From Eudorina sp. 2006-703-Eu-15 (taxonomy: Eukaryota > Chlorophyta > Chlorophyceae > Chlamydomonadales > Volvocaceae): a stretch of 64,000 nt of DNA. The stretch lies in the NCBI GenBank assembly GCA_003117195.1, contig BDSI01000049.1, forward strand, positions 702,501-766,500. The letters run 5' to 3'. The notes beneath the pieces were generated by a model. The model was not told the DNA's origin. It saw only the letters and a program-made list of their open reading frames with translations, and searched no databases. This document shows, piece by piece, positions 23,701 through 34,213 of this stretch. Numbering within the stretch: position 1 is the stretch's first letter; each line of letters starts with the position of its first letter. Position numbers and translations under genes: made by a program.

Positions 23701-25959
23701 ACCGTCGCGCTCAACGTTTTCCTTGTTCCCCTAGAGGCCCCGGGAGCTCAGGAAGCAACACTTTGAGCAACCAACGAATCAAGACATCGAATGCTGAGGC
23801 ACATCTACCCAGCGACCCACCCATGCATCTATTTATCCATTCATCCAGCTTGCCGGCCGCAATGCTTCTGTACGTCGCACCGACGCCACAGCCACCTGCC
23901 AGGTGCCGCACCCTTCTTTCCCGCACCGCTGCCGCAGTCAGCGCAGCGCCGTCCGTCCAGCGTCGGCCTACTTGCAATGCCTCTGACCCGCTCTTGCCCC
24001 CGACCCCGACCCCGATCAGATCACGGTGGACGGGGACACCTCCACCAACGACTGCGTCATCGGGCTCGCCAGCGGGGCGGCGGGCAACCCGGTGGTGTCG
24101 GACGTCAACTCCCCCGAGGGCAAGCTGCTGGAGAGCGCCGTGACGGCGCTCATGCAGGTGGGGCAACCGGGAGCGACGTGTGTGGCGCGGGTGGAGCCAA
24201 GCAACTGGGCGGGATACAGCGGTGCCTAGGGTGTTGGTCTGGTCGGGGTTCTGAAAGAGGGAGACGGACCCAGCGCAGACCCTGGGTCTTGAGATGCAAC
24301 GCATTCAGCCCCTTTGGACCCTCCACTGGGCGGAGGCTTGTTGTTTTATGAGGACGGGGCAACAACTCGATCGTTTCTGCATGGCCATCCCCGACCCTTT
24401 CCCACCCCGACTCCGACTTGGGTTGCCGCACGTGTCGCACCCAGGCGGAAGCTGACCAGGGGTGCTGGCGGCAGACGTGTGGCTCCGGAGGGCCACGTGA
24501 CAGGGTGGCCGACGGGGGGCCTGGGACGGGCCGGGGAAGCGGGAGCTGAGCTGTGAGCGGGGGGGAGGACAATCGTCCCCGGGGTCTCTTCCCTCCGCCC
24601 CAGTCCTCTTCCCGCTGAACGTTTGCTGTGGACAGCGGCATGGGTCAGCCCATACGAGGGCATCTGTGGGGGCCCTGGTGGACCCCGGACTCCCAGCTTG
24701 TGTGTGGATGATGCACCCTTCGCTGCCGCCGCCAAGGGCGCCCGCACCTGACACCGCAGCGCGAATCAGCTGTGCGCCACCCGGCCCATTCCGTTCCCCT
24801 TCCTCTTCAGGGCCTGGCCAAGTCTATCGCCTGGGACGGCGAGGGTGCAACGTGCCTGGTGGAGATCGAGGTAAGGGGTTGGACTTCTAGGGTTTGTGAT
24901 GGAGCGGTGGGCCCGTGTGTCACGGTGTTAAGACACACACGCTCATCCGACCCGGGGACACCTGCGTGACGGCCCATCACCGGGAACGTGCCCTATCTAC
25001 GTCCTCCCCCCCCCTCCCCCTTCCTCCCCCCCGCTCCCGTCCACCTCACCCCTACCCCCCCGTCCTCTCCACCCCGACCTCGACTCCTCCCTCGCAGGTG
25101 ACCGGCGCCAAGTCCGACGCCGACGCCCGCGTGATCGCCCGCTCGGTGGCCGGCTCTTCCCTGGCCAAGTCCGCCATCTTCGGACACGACCCCAACTGGG
25201 GCCGCATCGCCGCCGCGGCGGGCTACTCGGGTCAGTGCTGGTGGTGCCGCCGGTCCTTGGGGGAGCTGCGGGTCGTTAGGCAGTGCCAGAGTGTGCAACG
25301 GGGCCCTCCGGGTCGACATGTCGTGAGCCACCGGCAGCGCACCCGAACGCCGCTGCAGTGCCGAGCTTCCAACCTTCGAACTTCCGAAGGCAATCATGGG
25401 GGTGTGCACAGGGCTGCCGCTGTGCTCGTAAGTGCGTCGCTTGTCTTTCGTCCCAAGGCATGGCTCCGTGCATTCAACGGCATCAACGGCATCGGTTGTC
25501 GTGCCGGTAATGACCGAGCGGCACCACGACCCACGGGTCAAGTGTCTGTCCCGCTGTGTGCCGCACCAGGAAGCCCGTTTCCTTGAGGAGTGCGGCCCGG
25601 CCCGTGAGCACGACGCTGGCATTCCCACCAAGCAGCTCCCACTCCCACCCATCACACTGTCTCCCGTACATTGTACGGCGCCCCGAACGTTTCGTACTGA
25701 TGTACGCTGTATGATACCAGGCATCATTTTCGACCAGAGCGACCTCGGCGTGCAGCTGGGCTCTATGAAGCTGATGGAGGCGGGCCAGCCGCTGCCGTTC
25801 GACAAGGCCGCAGCCAACAAGTACCTGAAGGACACGTGTGCCGTACACGGCACCGTACAGATTTTCGTTACGGTTGGCAAGGGCCCGGGCAAGGGCATGG
25901 CCTGGGGCTGTGATCTGTCGTACGACTACGTCAAGATCAACGCTGAGTACACCACCTAA
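20714..25959 (+). CDS. ARGJ: Arginine biosynthesis bifunctional protein ArgJ (glutamate N-acetyltransferase)
   Basis: Transfers acetyl from N-acetylornithine to glutamate in the cyclic arginine pathway, usually in plastids. Exons that join in phase: 20890-21022, 21170-21333, 21834-21878 (45 nt), 22122-22206, 22669-22788, 23351-23547, 24020-24157, 24811-24870, 25098-25230 and 25721-25959. Family motifs in order: [52 protein letters not shown], the self-cleavage block [14 protein letters not shown] with the nucleophilic Thr in [38 protein letters not shown], and the C-terminal [19 protein letters not shown]. The first exon is a guess: ATG 20714 to 20776 joins in phase ([18 protein letters not shown]) and would give 458 residues, but it does not look like a typical plastid transit peptide. 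The introns hold long G-rich and C-rich tracts. Confidence 0.93.
22379..22530 (+). repeat. G-rich purine tract in argJ intron
   Basis: A purine-dense stretch with many runs of three to six G (22379-22430) and again GGGAGGGAGGGAGG near 22520. It includes a TATAAGAAAAGG segment and the antisense copy of the intron element described separately. Such runs satisfy the usual G-quadruplex pattern on the RNA-like strand. Confidence 0.7.
22493..22518 (-). repeat. Intron 3'-end element, copy 1 (antisense in argJ)
   Basis: Contains ATATAGGAAATTGGTAGACAT, the exact reverse complement of the shared core. It is the only copy in antisense orientation relative to its host gene. A sense-like TTTGCTCTGGTAGTGCTGTG occurs about 25 nt downstream, so the two halves of the element may be rearranged here. 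Confidence 0.75.
25005..25097 (+). repeat. C-rich pyrimidine tract before an argJ acceptor
   Basis: About 90 nt made almost entirely of C and T, with repeated runs of five to nine C, ending at the CTCGCAG acceptor for the exon beginning at 25098. It is an extended polypyrimidine tract and would be G-quadruplex-prone on the other strand. Confidence 0.75.
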
Positions 25960-27210
25960 ATTAGGAGGAGAGGTGGAGGGGGAAGGTTAATCGGGCGCGG
26001 CCGAGGTTGTGGTCGAGGTTATGGTCGCGGGTTGTCAAGTGGCCCGTGGGTCTCTGAACTCGGCCTTGGCATTGGTGACTCGTCTGACCCCCACGCGCGG
26101 GGGCGTGCGGGGGCGTGCGCCTTATCTTTCAGGGGAACAGAACACTTGGCGATGCCGCATAGCACCAAACCAAACCAAATTGCGCAACAGTGTGTGCTGG
26201 TGATCTGAGGCACCTCCCGCCTCCCTGCCTGGGAGAGGAGGCTCTCCTTTGTGTGTCGGACTGAACTGGCTGGCAAAGTGTACACCATGATTTCGTTCCT
26301 CGTCGGATTTGCGCACGGGGGGAACACGCGCGCGAGTGCATTCGGTGTTGAGTTCGGGTCGGGACCGTCGTGCCCGGGTGGCCACAGCGTTGTGCGACGG
26401 CCTGTGTGTGGCGTGGGCCCCGACAGCTGCCCGCTAGGAGGGCAAGGTCCGGCTGTGTGGCCGGCGCTGTTACACCCCAAGTTCGCGGGCGCCACGCATC
26501 AAGCACGTGCTTAAGATGCGTAGTTTCCTGAGCTGTAACCAATTGTCGTGCCGCAGCCATTGAGCCCCCTGGAGGAAGGACGTGCCCAGCAGCGGTGCAG
26601 CTCCGCGGAGTCAACACACCAGAGACAGGCCTGAGACAGACAAGCAGCCGTCTTCGTTGCCTTCACGGGCATTTCACGGGTTTTACGTGTCCGTCGTTCA
26701 CTTGAATCGATGCCCGACATGAGGGACGGCAAGGCCGGACATGGGGCGAGCTTTTTGCACCCCAGGGGACCCGGGCGGCGGCCTACACCTCGCCTTACAA
26801 CGACCCCGAGCCGCCAACCGACATGCGACTTATCACGAACCCACGCCTGTCATCGCACCACCCAGTCACCGACTCACGACGGTGCGGTACAACCCGCGTA
26901 ACATGGGAGGGCAATCAGAGACCTGCCGTGCATCCCCAATCGCACCCCATCCTCGCGAGGTGGGCGGACCAATCTGGGTGCCCTTTGGCTCACAGCCCAG
27001 GCGCCGGGAATGTCGAAGATGGGGCGGCAGCGCAGCCGCTTCGGCTTCGCGGTGTGACCAGCACACGACGCATTTCCAACACCCCCCTTCCCCCTTGTGC
27101 TGTCCCAGGCTCACAGCCCAGCCCCACGGCCCCCTCCTTTGCGCCGCTGCCGGTCCCTCGACCCACTGGAAGGACGGCAGCACGCCTTGCGCAGTGACAC
27201 CGCTGCTCCC
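25960..27210. other. Convergent intergenic region, argJ and LAP-A 3' ends
   Basis: About 1.25 kb. A TGTAA at about 26535 could be the argJ poly(A) signal but is nearly 580 nt past the stop. Minus-strand TTACA at about 26796 (TGTAA for LAP-A) is a candidate for the other side. The overlapping open frames here run through into the antisense of the last LAP-A exon and are not supported as genes. Confidence 0.5.
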
Positions 27211-30200
27211 CTACTTCGACGCCGCCTGCGACACCACCCACTCCGCGAGCAGCTCCGCCCCGAAACCGGTCGGCAGCTTCTGTTCCCAGTTCCACACGGG
27301 ACCCGCCACATCCAGGTGCGCCCACTCGACCCCCTCCTTGACGAACTGCTTCAGGAACAGCCCCGCCGTGATGGCGCCCCCGAAGCGGCCTCCAAGGTTC
27401 TTCATGTCCGCCACGGGCGACTTCATCGACTCGAAGTACTCGTCCTCTAGGGGCATGCGCCACACCCGCTCGCCTGCGGAGGCGGGAAGGAAGGGTATAG
27501 GAAATTGGTAGACATTGTCAAACTGCTGCCGCTTCTAGAGCGAAGGTCCGGTGAAGAACCACCTGAACCAGGATCTCCAGGGAAGCGGGGGGGGGGGGAG
27601 GTTGCTGGGGGTGTGCCGGGGCTGATCGGAGGAGTTGAACCCAGGGTTTGGGTGGGGCCGGGGCCGCACGGGGTGTGAATGCCACTTGCGGTCCCCCCTG
27701 GAGTCGTCGACTCAATCGATAGGGCACACTGCAGGTCCAGGACACTACAAGACCGTAACGGTACACCAAGCGGGTCTCATCAGGCAGCGTGGGCTGTGCG
27801 ACGTGACATTGCGCATAGGGGCCTCGCCAGCCCGCCGGCACCAACGGATCCTTCCTCATCTGTGCTCCTTCTGACACACCGGTCTGGCTGCACTGTCAAA
27901 CACCCCCAGCTCAAGCACCCGCTGTGGCACCATCGCCCAGCCAGTCGGAACCACGCGCCTGTCGCCTTGGACGCCGAGGTGAGGGCGGCCGCCATCGAGT
28001 CCGAGGGCGTGAACAGCCCCCCCACGGAGGTGCCCAGGGCAATGATGCAGGCGCCAGTCAGGGTGGCAATGTCCACCACGGCGGTGGCACCGCACTTCTC
28101 CTGCAGGGGGGTGCGGGTCCGGGCGCGGTGTCAGGCGGCGGGAGGGCCGTGGGACGCAGTTGGGTTCCGCGGTCGCGTGTACGGCACTCTTTACCCCTCT
28201 CCGCTGTGCGCCCTCCTGCCGGCCACGGCCCTGTTCCTCCTCTCGCCCCCATGCTTGGGGGGAGGTGTTGGGGAGGGCGGTCTGGTCACCATGCACACCA
28301 ACGCCCAGCACCGCCCCGCACCTCACAACCCGCAACCCGCCATCGGCATCCCCGCAGCGGCTCAGGGGACACTGCACGGCCGTCGAAACGCGAGGAGCTG
28401 GGACGCAGGGGCTCCTGATGGGCACCTGCCCCAACCCACCTGCGCGAACCACATCGCGTCAGCCAGAGTCAGCCGCCCCTCCGCGTCCGTGTTCTCCACC
28501 TCGACGGTCTTACCTGCGGTACCGACAGCAGCCACCGCCGAGCATTCACAGCCAAGTCGTTGAGCTTACCCGTGGACAACGGCAAAACGATGGTGGCCGA
28601 CATCAGCACCTTCCACCAACCGCCACACACAACTACCATCACCACCGGCCCTGCGGACCCCATCCGCAGCAAGGTGACCTGCCCAAGGACTGAACACACA
28701 AGCCCCGCACCGGCCTGTGCTCCCCGCTCTCCGACAACACTCAGCCGCTCGCCAACCCCCACTCACCCGACGCGGCGGTGAGGATGTCCCCGGGCCTGAG
28801 TCCCGCCCCCGCCACCATGTTCTCGCAGGAGGCGATGATGAAATGCACCTCCACGTCAGCGGGCTGCGAGGAGGTGACCCGGCGGGGACAGGCGGAGGGG
28901 GAGTTGGGACCGCAGAGACTGGGTTCCGGGACAACCCCGGGCGCCGACTTGGTGGCAATAGATCGGACGGCGCGTGGCATGGCAGCTGGACGCCACCGCC
29001 ATAACCCCCATACATACGTGAAGTACGTAACTGTGATGCCAGCGGCCGCATTCGGCACGTCCCCACGTTTCCCGAACATGCACGGTGCGCCTCCCTCCCA
29101 TTCTCCGCCCCCGAGACCGCACCTTCAGGTCGGCCAGGACCCGCGCGGCCCCCAGCGTGGCTCCCGCCCCGCCCATATCGAACTTCATCAGCTCGATCAG
29201 GCTGCCAGCGCCGGCCTGTCGGGAGCGAGGCGGCGGCAGCGGAGCGGCGGCAGCGGAGCGGCGGCAGGCAGCGGGCCGAGATCCCACTTACACCCGGGGG
29301 GAACCCATGCATGGCATGCGGGTGTGGCGGGCACTCGAGAGTTCTAAATGTCTGATGGTAGGCTGGTGTGGGCAGGTGCCCCCGGGTAAGGTCAGGGGGT
29401 GCCGATGCCCTCACTCACTCGCTCGAGGGGCCGCTGTCAGCTGGTTCGCAGGGCACGCAGGGTGGCTCGCAAAGGCGGGTCGCAGGGGGGGTGACGGGCA
29501 CGGATAAGGCCGACTTGCAGCAAAGATCAGCCGGAGGCGGACGATCAAAGACAACTTGACGCAAGCGGATGGTTGACAGGGCGTCAAGCCAGCACCAACC
29601 CAAGACGGCCTGGGCGCGCAATGGTACCAGCGGGCTGCCACAAAGGGTAGGGTAGGCTGCGGTGCCCAGCGCGCCGGCCGCTTGCGCTGATGTAGACGTA
29701 TTTATGACGCGGGATCACCAGCCCCGACCCTCCAGGCTCGGCATCTCTGCTGTGTTCTTCGTTGGGCCCTGTTCTTCGTTGGGCCCTGCGTGAGCCCCGC
29801 CCTGGCGCACCTTGAGGTTGTAGCCACCGCTGTCGAAGGTGAGGCCCTTGCCCACGATCGCGATCTTGCGGCTAGGGGCGCCGCCTGCGGAGGGGAGGGG
29901 TCCAGGGAGGATGGAATGGGGTCGGAACGTCGCGCAGTACTTCTACCATCGGCTTGCGGTGCCATGACGCCCTTGAGTCACCCTCTTGGCCCGGGTGGGT
30001 TTCGATGCCAGGGAGCAGGGGTGGGAGCGGAGCTGGCACGCTGAGGACTCTGTCATTGAGAACGAGCAGCTCAACGGCGTTCTTCGGTCGGGGACCGCAT
30101 CGGGGCTGGTGCCGACTGTGGCTCACTGCCGGTTGGTGACCCGCCGTAGGGTGTCCAACTCAGATGCCTAGCTGCCTGCCCTGCCCTGCATCGACCCTCA

Positions 30201-32990
30201 CCGGGGCCACCCCGTCCCACCCTTCGGCGTGTACTGCAGGTGAATGAACTTGGGCGCCTGAGCACTGGCCTCCGCCACGCCCAGGTAGCAGCCCATGCCC
30301 ATGGCCTCGCACTCGGACTTCTCGTACACCTGGGGACCGGGAGGGAGGCAGGTGGCGAAACACATGCACGCGCGGCTGTTTACTCGTAGCTCAGTTCTCC
30401 ATAACACACCATCACACTCCTTGGCCTGAGTGGCTCGTGGGGGTTTATCGCTAAACGCAATATCCATCTGTTATCAAGCAAGCTGCAGGTTAACTGGTAA
30501 TTATCATGTGTCTGAATGGCTCGAGCGGGTCACTTGCTACAACAAATACACATAAGTATATTCCAGGCTGCACGGGGTAAGCATCCTGTTGCCTCGGTGG
30601 TTCGGGCGGGTCCCTCGTTGAACACACACATACACAAAGCACCAATACCCAACCAGGGTCTCTCTTTAACACACAAAGCACCACCTGCTTACAGCTCTCC
30701 CCTACTGGCCCCTAGGCTCCAGTGCCCCTCCGCCGTGCCCCACTTCCGTGCTTCTGGGGTTCTGCTGTTTCCCCCGCGGCCACCCCCCTTCCGACATAGT
30801 GCGAGTTCCCCTGATGTCAATAAATCAGCAAGACCCCGCCCACGTCCCCGCCCACCTTGAGCGTCAACACGTCCGGTGCCCCCGCGGCGATGTGTGCGGC
30901 CGCCTCCGCCAGGTGGGTCGGGGTGCACACATTGGGAGGAGCCTCCACCAGGTACCTGGAGGGAGGGAGGGAGGGAGGGGGCAGCGGGCAAGGCGCAGAG
31001 GGATATAGGAAATTGGTAGACATATTCACACTGCGCTGCTGCCAGAGCAAATTTCCAATTAAGGCTCGACTGTACCCCGGGGGAACTCACCCCGGGGGAA
31101 CTCTAGGGGGTGTTGTTACGCGCGCGTGGGAATGTATGAGGGAAGCAGCGAGCGGGGTCTTGCGGAGCTGCCGCTACGGTGGGTATCTAATGTTAGGGGG
31201 CGGCGAGTGTGCGACGTCGTTGCGCCAGTGCTTCGCTTGGGCTGCGCCGGCCGGCGCCCACCTCGCCAGGAGGTTGCCCCGCGCTGCCGCCACGCCGCGC
31301 GCCACCGCCGCATCCGCGGCCGCGGCATCCAGACCGGTGCTCAGGACCTGCGGGTCGCACACAACCACTCAACCAACTGAGATCAGTGTGCGCCTGGTTG
31401 TGCAGCCAACCTTAAGCCACTGCGCCTTGACTGACACAGCCATGAACTGCCACCACCTCCAAGTTGTGCCTGTCCTAAGTCCAGCTGGGAAGGAGATCCG
31501 TTCGTTGGGCTTGATATGTTGTGGTCTGACCGCGGTGTTGCGGTGGGCAACTGTTACTTTGCATTCACACCGTCCTCGGCCCGATCCGGTCCTGTGTCGA
31601 GCAACCCTTGAGGCCCCCCCTCCACGCTCCCACCCCTTCCATCCCGCCCTTGTCCGCACCCAAGCCTCACGTGCAGGGCCGCCAGCTTGGAGGCGGTGGG
31701 GCTCTTCTTGGACTTGAAGCGGCTGCTCTCGTAGCCGCCCAGCAACGCGCCTGCGGCGGGGAGGGGCCGAGGGCGAGGACAGAAGGTGGTCGGGGTTTGG
31801 CGGGAGTCAAAAGCGGTCAACACCATGGCGAGGGAACCCAAAATAACCTCAGCCGCCGTCTCCACTACCACCTCCAGCCTTGCCCATCCCTACCCTACCC
31901 GTGGTGATCTGGGCCAGGGCAGTCTCCCGCACCGGGGCATCCGGCAGCGCCAGCAGCGCCACCGCCACGGTGGCGGCCTTGTGGGCCTTGGCCAGGGCCG
32001 CCACGGCGCCGCCCAGGGCCTGGGGCCGCAGCCGGGAGGGGGGGGCGGATGCGGGGGAAGCGGGACTCAATTCTTAGCTGCAAGGCGCCCATGAAGTCCG
32101 GTTGATGGACTCAGCGACCGCCTGGCCCTCTTACCTTAAAGGGCGATGCGCCCCACTCCGGCGCCACGCCCAGCTTGGCCGTCTTGCCCAGCCCCACCAG
32201 CGCCACGTGCTTGGCCTTGGCCCCCGCGCCAGAGTAGCGGACAACGCGGCTCTGGCTGCCCTGCGAAAGGCACCGAGCGCACGTGGGCGGCCTCGTTGGA
32301 GCCGGGCATAACCCAGGGCCCCAGAGTGGGCTATCCATGGAAGCTGTCTGGTTTTGTCTTAGTGTAGCGACGCCCTGACAAGGGCTTGGGTATGTGCCGT
32401 ACTTTCTGATGCAGCCATGCCCCCTGGTGCCGCACCTGCTTGCCGTCAAAGCCGCCCCATGCCACGATCTCGCTCAGCAGCCCGCCCAGACTGGCGTCCA
32501 GCTCCTTGAGCTTGTCCGACTTGAGGCTGGTGACGTCGGCTGGGGCAGACAAACAGATTGGAAGGGCGGTAATGGAGTGACAGCATTCGGGTGTTTTAAT
32601 CATCGCCGAGGTTCCCCGTTGACGTGCCACAGTTACGGTAATGTGCGGATTGGCATCACGTCATAGATTTTGGCACCGCAGGACAAGTTCCGAAATGGTT
32701 AGCATGCATCACTGAGCATATCGAACAATGCGGGCCTCATACCGCAAACCCAAATCGCCCACGCCCGCCCCACCCTCCGTCGCGAAGTCCTCCTCCACCA
32801 CCGCCAGCAGCAGCAGGTCGCCCTCCCAGCTGTCCGACCCGGAGCTGCTCACAGCCACAGAGGGAAGCGACTCGGGCTCGAAAGACACCTGCAGGGGATA
32901 CCGGTACGAGCGGGAAGTGCTCACAAGGACGTTTGGACTCGCAGAGGACACCAGCACCAGCCATGTACAACCAGGCCTCACCTGCTTCAT
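27211..32990 (-). CDS. Leucyl aminopeptidase, M17 family (copy LAP-A)
   Basis: Dizinc M17 aminopeptidase that removes N-terminal residues from peptides; the family forms hexamers. About 14 exons. After MKQ (ATG 32990) come [15 protein letters not shown] (32888-32774), [17 protein letters not shown] (about 32540-32437), [47 protein letters not shown] (30955-30859), [12 protein letters not shown] and [10 protein letters not shown]. The metal-site segments [14 protein letters not shown] (about 29885-29811), [13 protein letters not shown] (about 29216-29127) and [18 protein letters not shown] (about 28512-28440) follow. The last two exons hold [16 protein letters not shown] and the terminal EWAHLDVAGPVW block, ending at 27211. 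All expected Lys, Asp and Glu ligands and the Arg of EGRL are present. An in-frame stop lies just upstream of MKQ, so the protein starts there or has an unseen upstream exon. If MKQ is the start, the product has no transit peptide. Confidence 0.92.
27496..27541 (-). repeat. Intron 3'-end element, copy 2 (LAP-A last intron)
   Basis: In gene sense it reads GCTCTAGAAGCGGCAGCAG, then TTTGACAATGTCTACC and AATTTCCTATACCC, followed by a pyrimidine tract and the acceptor of the last exon (27473), about 22 nt away. The same intron of LAP-B (34484-34819) has no such sequence. Confidence 0.85.
31003..31048 (-). repeat. Intron 3'-end element, copy 3 (LAP-A intron)
   Basis: In gene sense GCTCTGGCAGCAGCGCAG is followed by TGTGAATATGTCTACC and AATTTCCTATATCC. 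Next comes a CTCCC-repeat pyrimidine tract running into the acceptor of the [10 protein letters not shown] exon at 30955, about 47 nt from the element. The corresponding LAP-B intron (37037 onward) keeps the pyrimidine tract but lacks the element. Confidence 0.88.
32148..32553 (-). repeat. Near-identical patch shared with LAP-B (38489-38894)
   Basis: Over about 405 bp covering the end of one exon, a whole intron, the next exon and its acceptor, LAP-A and LAP-B differ at four positions by my reading. Immediately outside, the sequences are unrelated on the right, and on the left the last codons of the exon differ at about five of 15 positions. The sharp edges suggest gene conversion. Confidence 0.85.
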
Positions 32991-34213
32991 GGTTGCTGCG
33001 GATGAGGCGACTGCGTGCTCGCAACACGATCAGATGACGTTAAGCCCCGAGCAGCTGTGGAAAATGAGTGGCGTGTGCAAGGTACATAAGGGGCCATGGA
33101 CAATCGCACGTTGAGATGGTAAGGTATCTTATGACACTTATCTGGCGGTCATCAAGCGGCCGTTCCTCACCTGGCACGGCACTGAAAGCAACACCCGTAG
33201 GCCCACCACGACCAGACGAAAGGAGGCAGTTTTGCACAATGAAACGCAGTATCGTTGCTAATAAAAATTGTGCCTCGTCAGCTGTGTATGTGGATAATTG
33301 ATCGTGCATAATGCACCGAAGTTCGTACTGCTTCGACCATTTGATCGCATGATCGGGGCAGCGGAAATTTTGATCGGAGGACAGACCATAAACCGGCAAA
33401 GCAATACATCAAACTTTACATCAAACTTGATTGTCCGTCGCAGTCCATGTCCACTCGTTAAGTCCGTTTCGGAAATTGGTCTTCAGTATGTGGTGTTGAA
33501 CTATTATTCTGAGAATAAGAGTGATTGCGTTTCATTTCGTCTCAAGTATCATAGTCTGTATTGTGATTCATCGTTGCTGAGGGCCCAGCTCTGGACTTGG
33601 TTATACGCACAACTCCAGTCACGATGCAGGCACAAATGTGGATTGCTTATGGTGTGCTTCGCCCTTGAATGATGTATTGGGCATCTTCTTACTCTTATGC
33701 TCGCACGATTAGGGTTTTGACTTTCGGAACCATATAAGCTGGCGCGACTACGTCACTGCTGAAAGGATTATCTTGATCTCTTGAATCCCATCCCGATGAT
33801 GCTCTGCTTGTCTGCTATACCCTGGTTGCGGCGCATGCATTGAACTGACGAGGGGTTACAGTAACTGTCAAAATTGGCGGACAGACACTGGCACCAATGT
33901 GCGAACCCGCTCCGATATGCTAATAACAGCAACATAGACTCTGATTGACACCCCTACTGTGCGATTCACACAGAACATCGGGCAACCCTTAATCACTACA
34001 GTCTTCGTGCGGCGTTGTGCTTACCCGACTGGGAAAAACGGGCAACACGCGATCGCTCATAATACGTTCACACACTCCGCTCGTGTTCATCCTCGCTTCT
34101 CGCACGTGTTCCAGAACTACTGCCGTCAGTACCAAGCGCCCCTGGACGCGCACCGCTCACCGATGCCCGCCCCATAATCCCTGTCGCCCTCCAAACAGCG
34201 GCAGCCTCTCCCT
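32991..34213. other. Intergenic region between LAP-A and LAP-B, A/T-rich
   Basis: About 1.2 kb between the LAP-A start and the LAP-B stop on the minus strand. It is clearly A/T-richer than its surroundings from 33.2 to 34.0 kb. It should contain the LAP-A promoter and the LAP-B 3' end. A minus-strand frame at 33040-33399 has no recognisable similarity and no counterpart upstream of LAP-B, so it is not called as an exon. Confidence 0.55.

Noticed and set aside
26741..27511. 256-codon plus-strand open frame
   Set aside because: It runs through the antisense of the last LAP-A exon, which is a clear M17 C-terminus.
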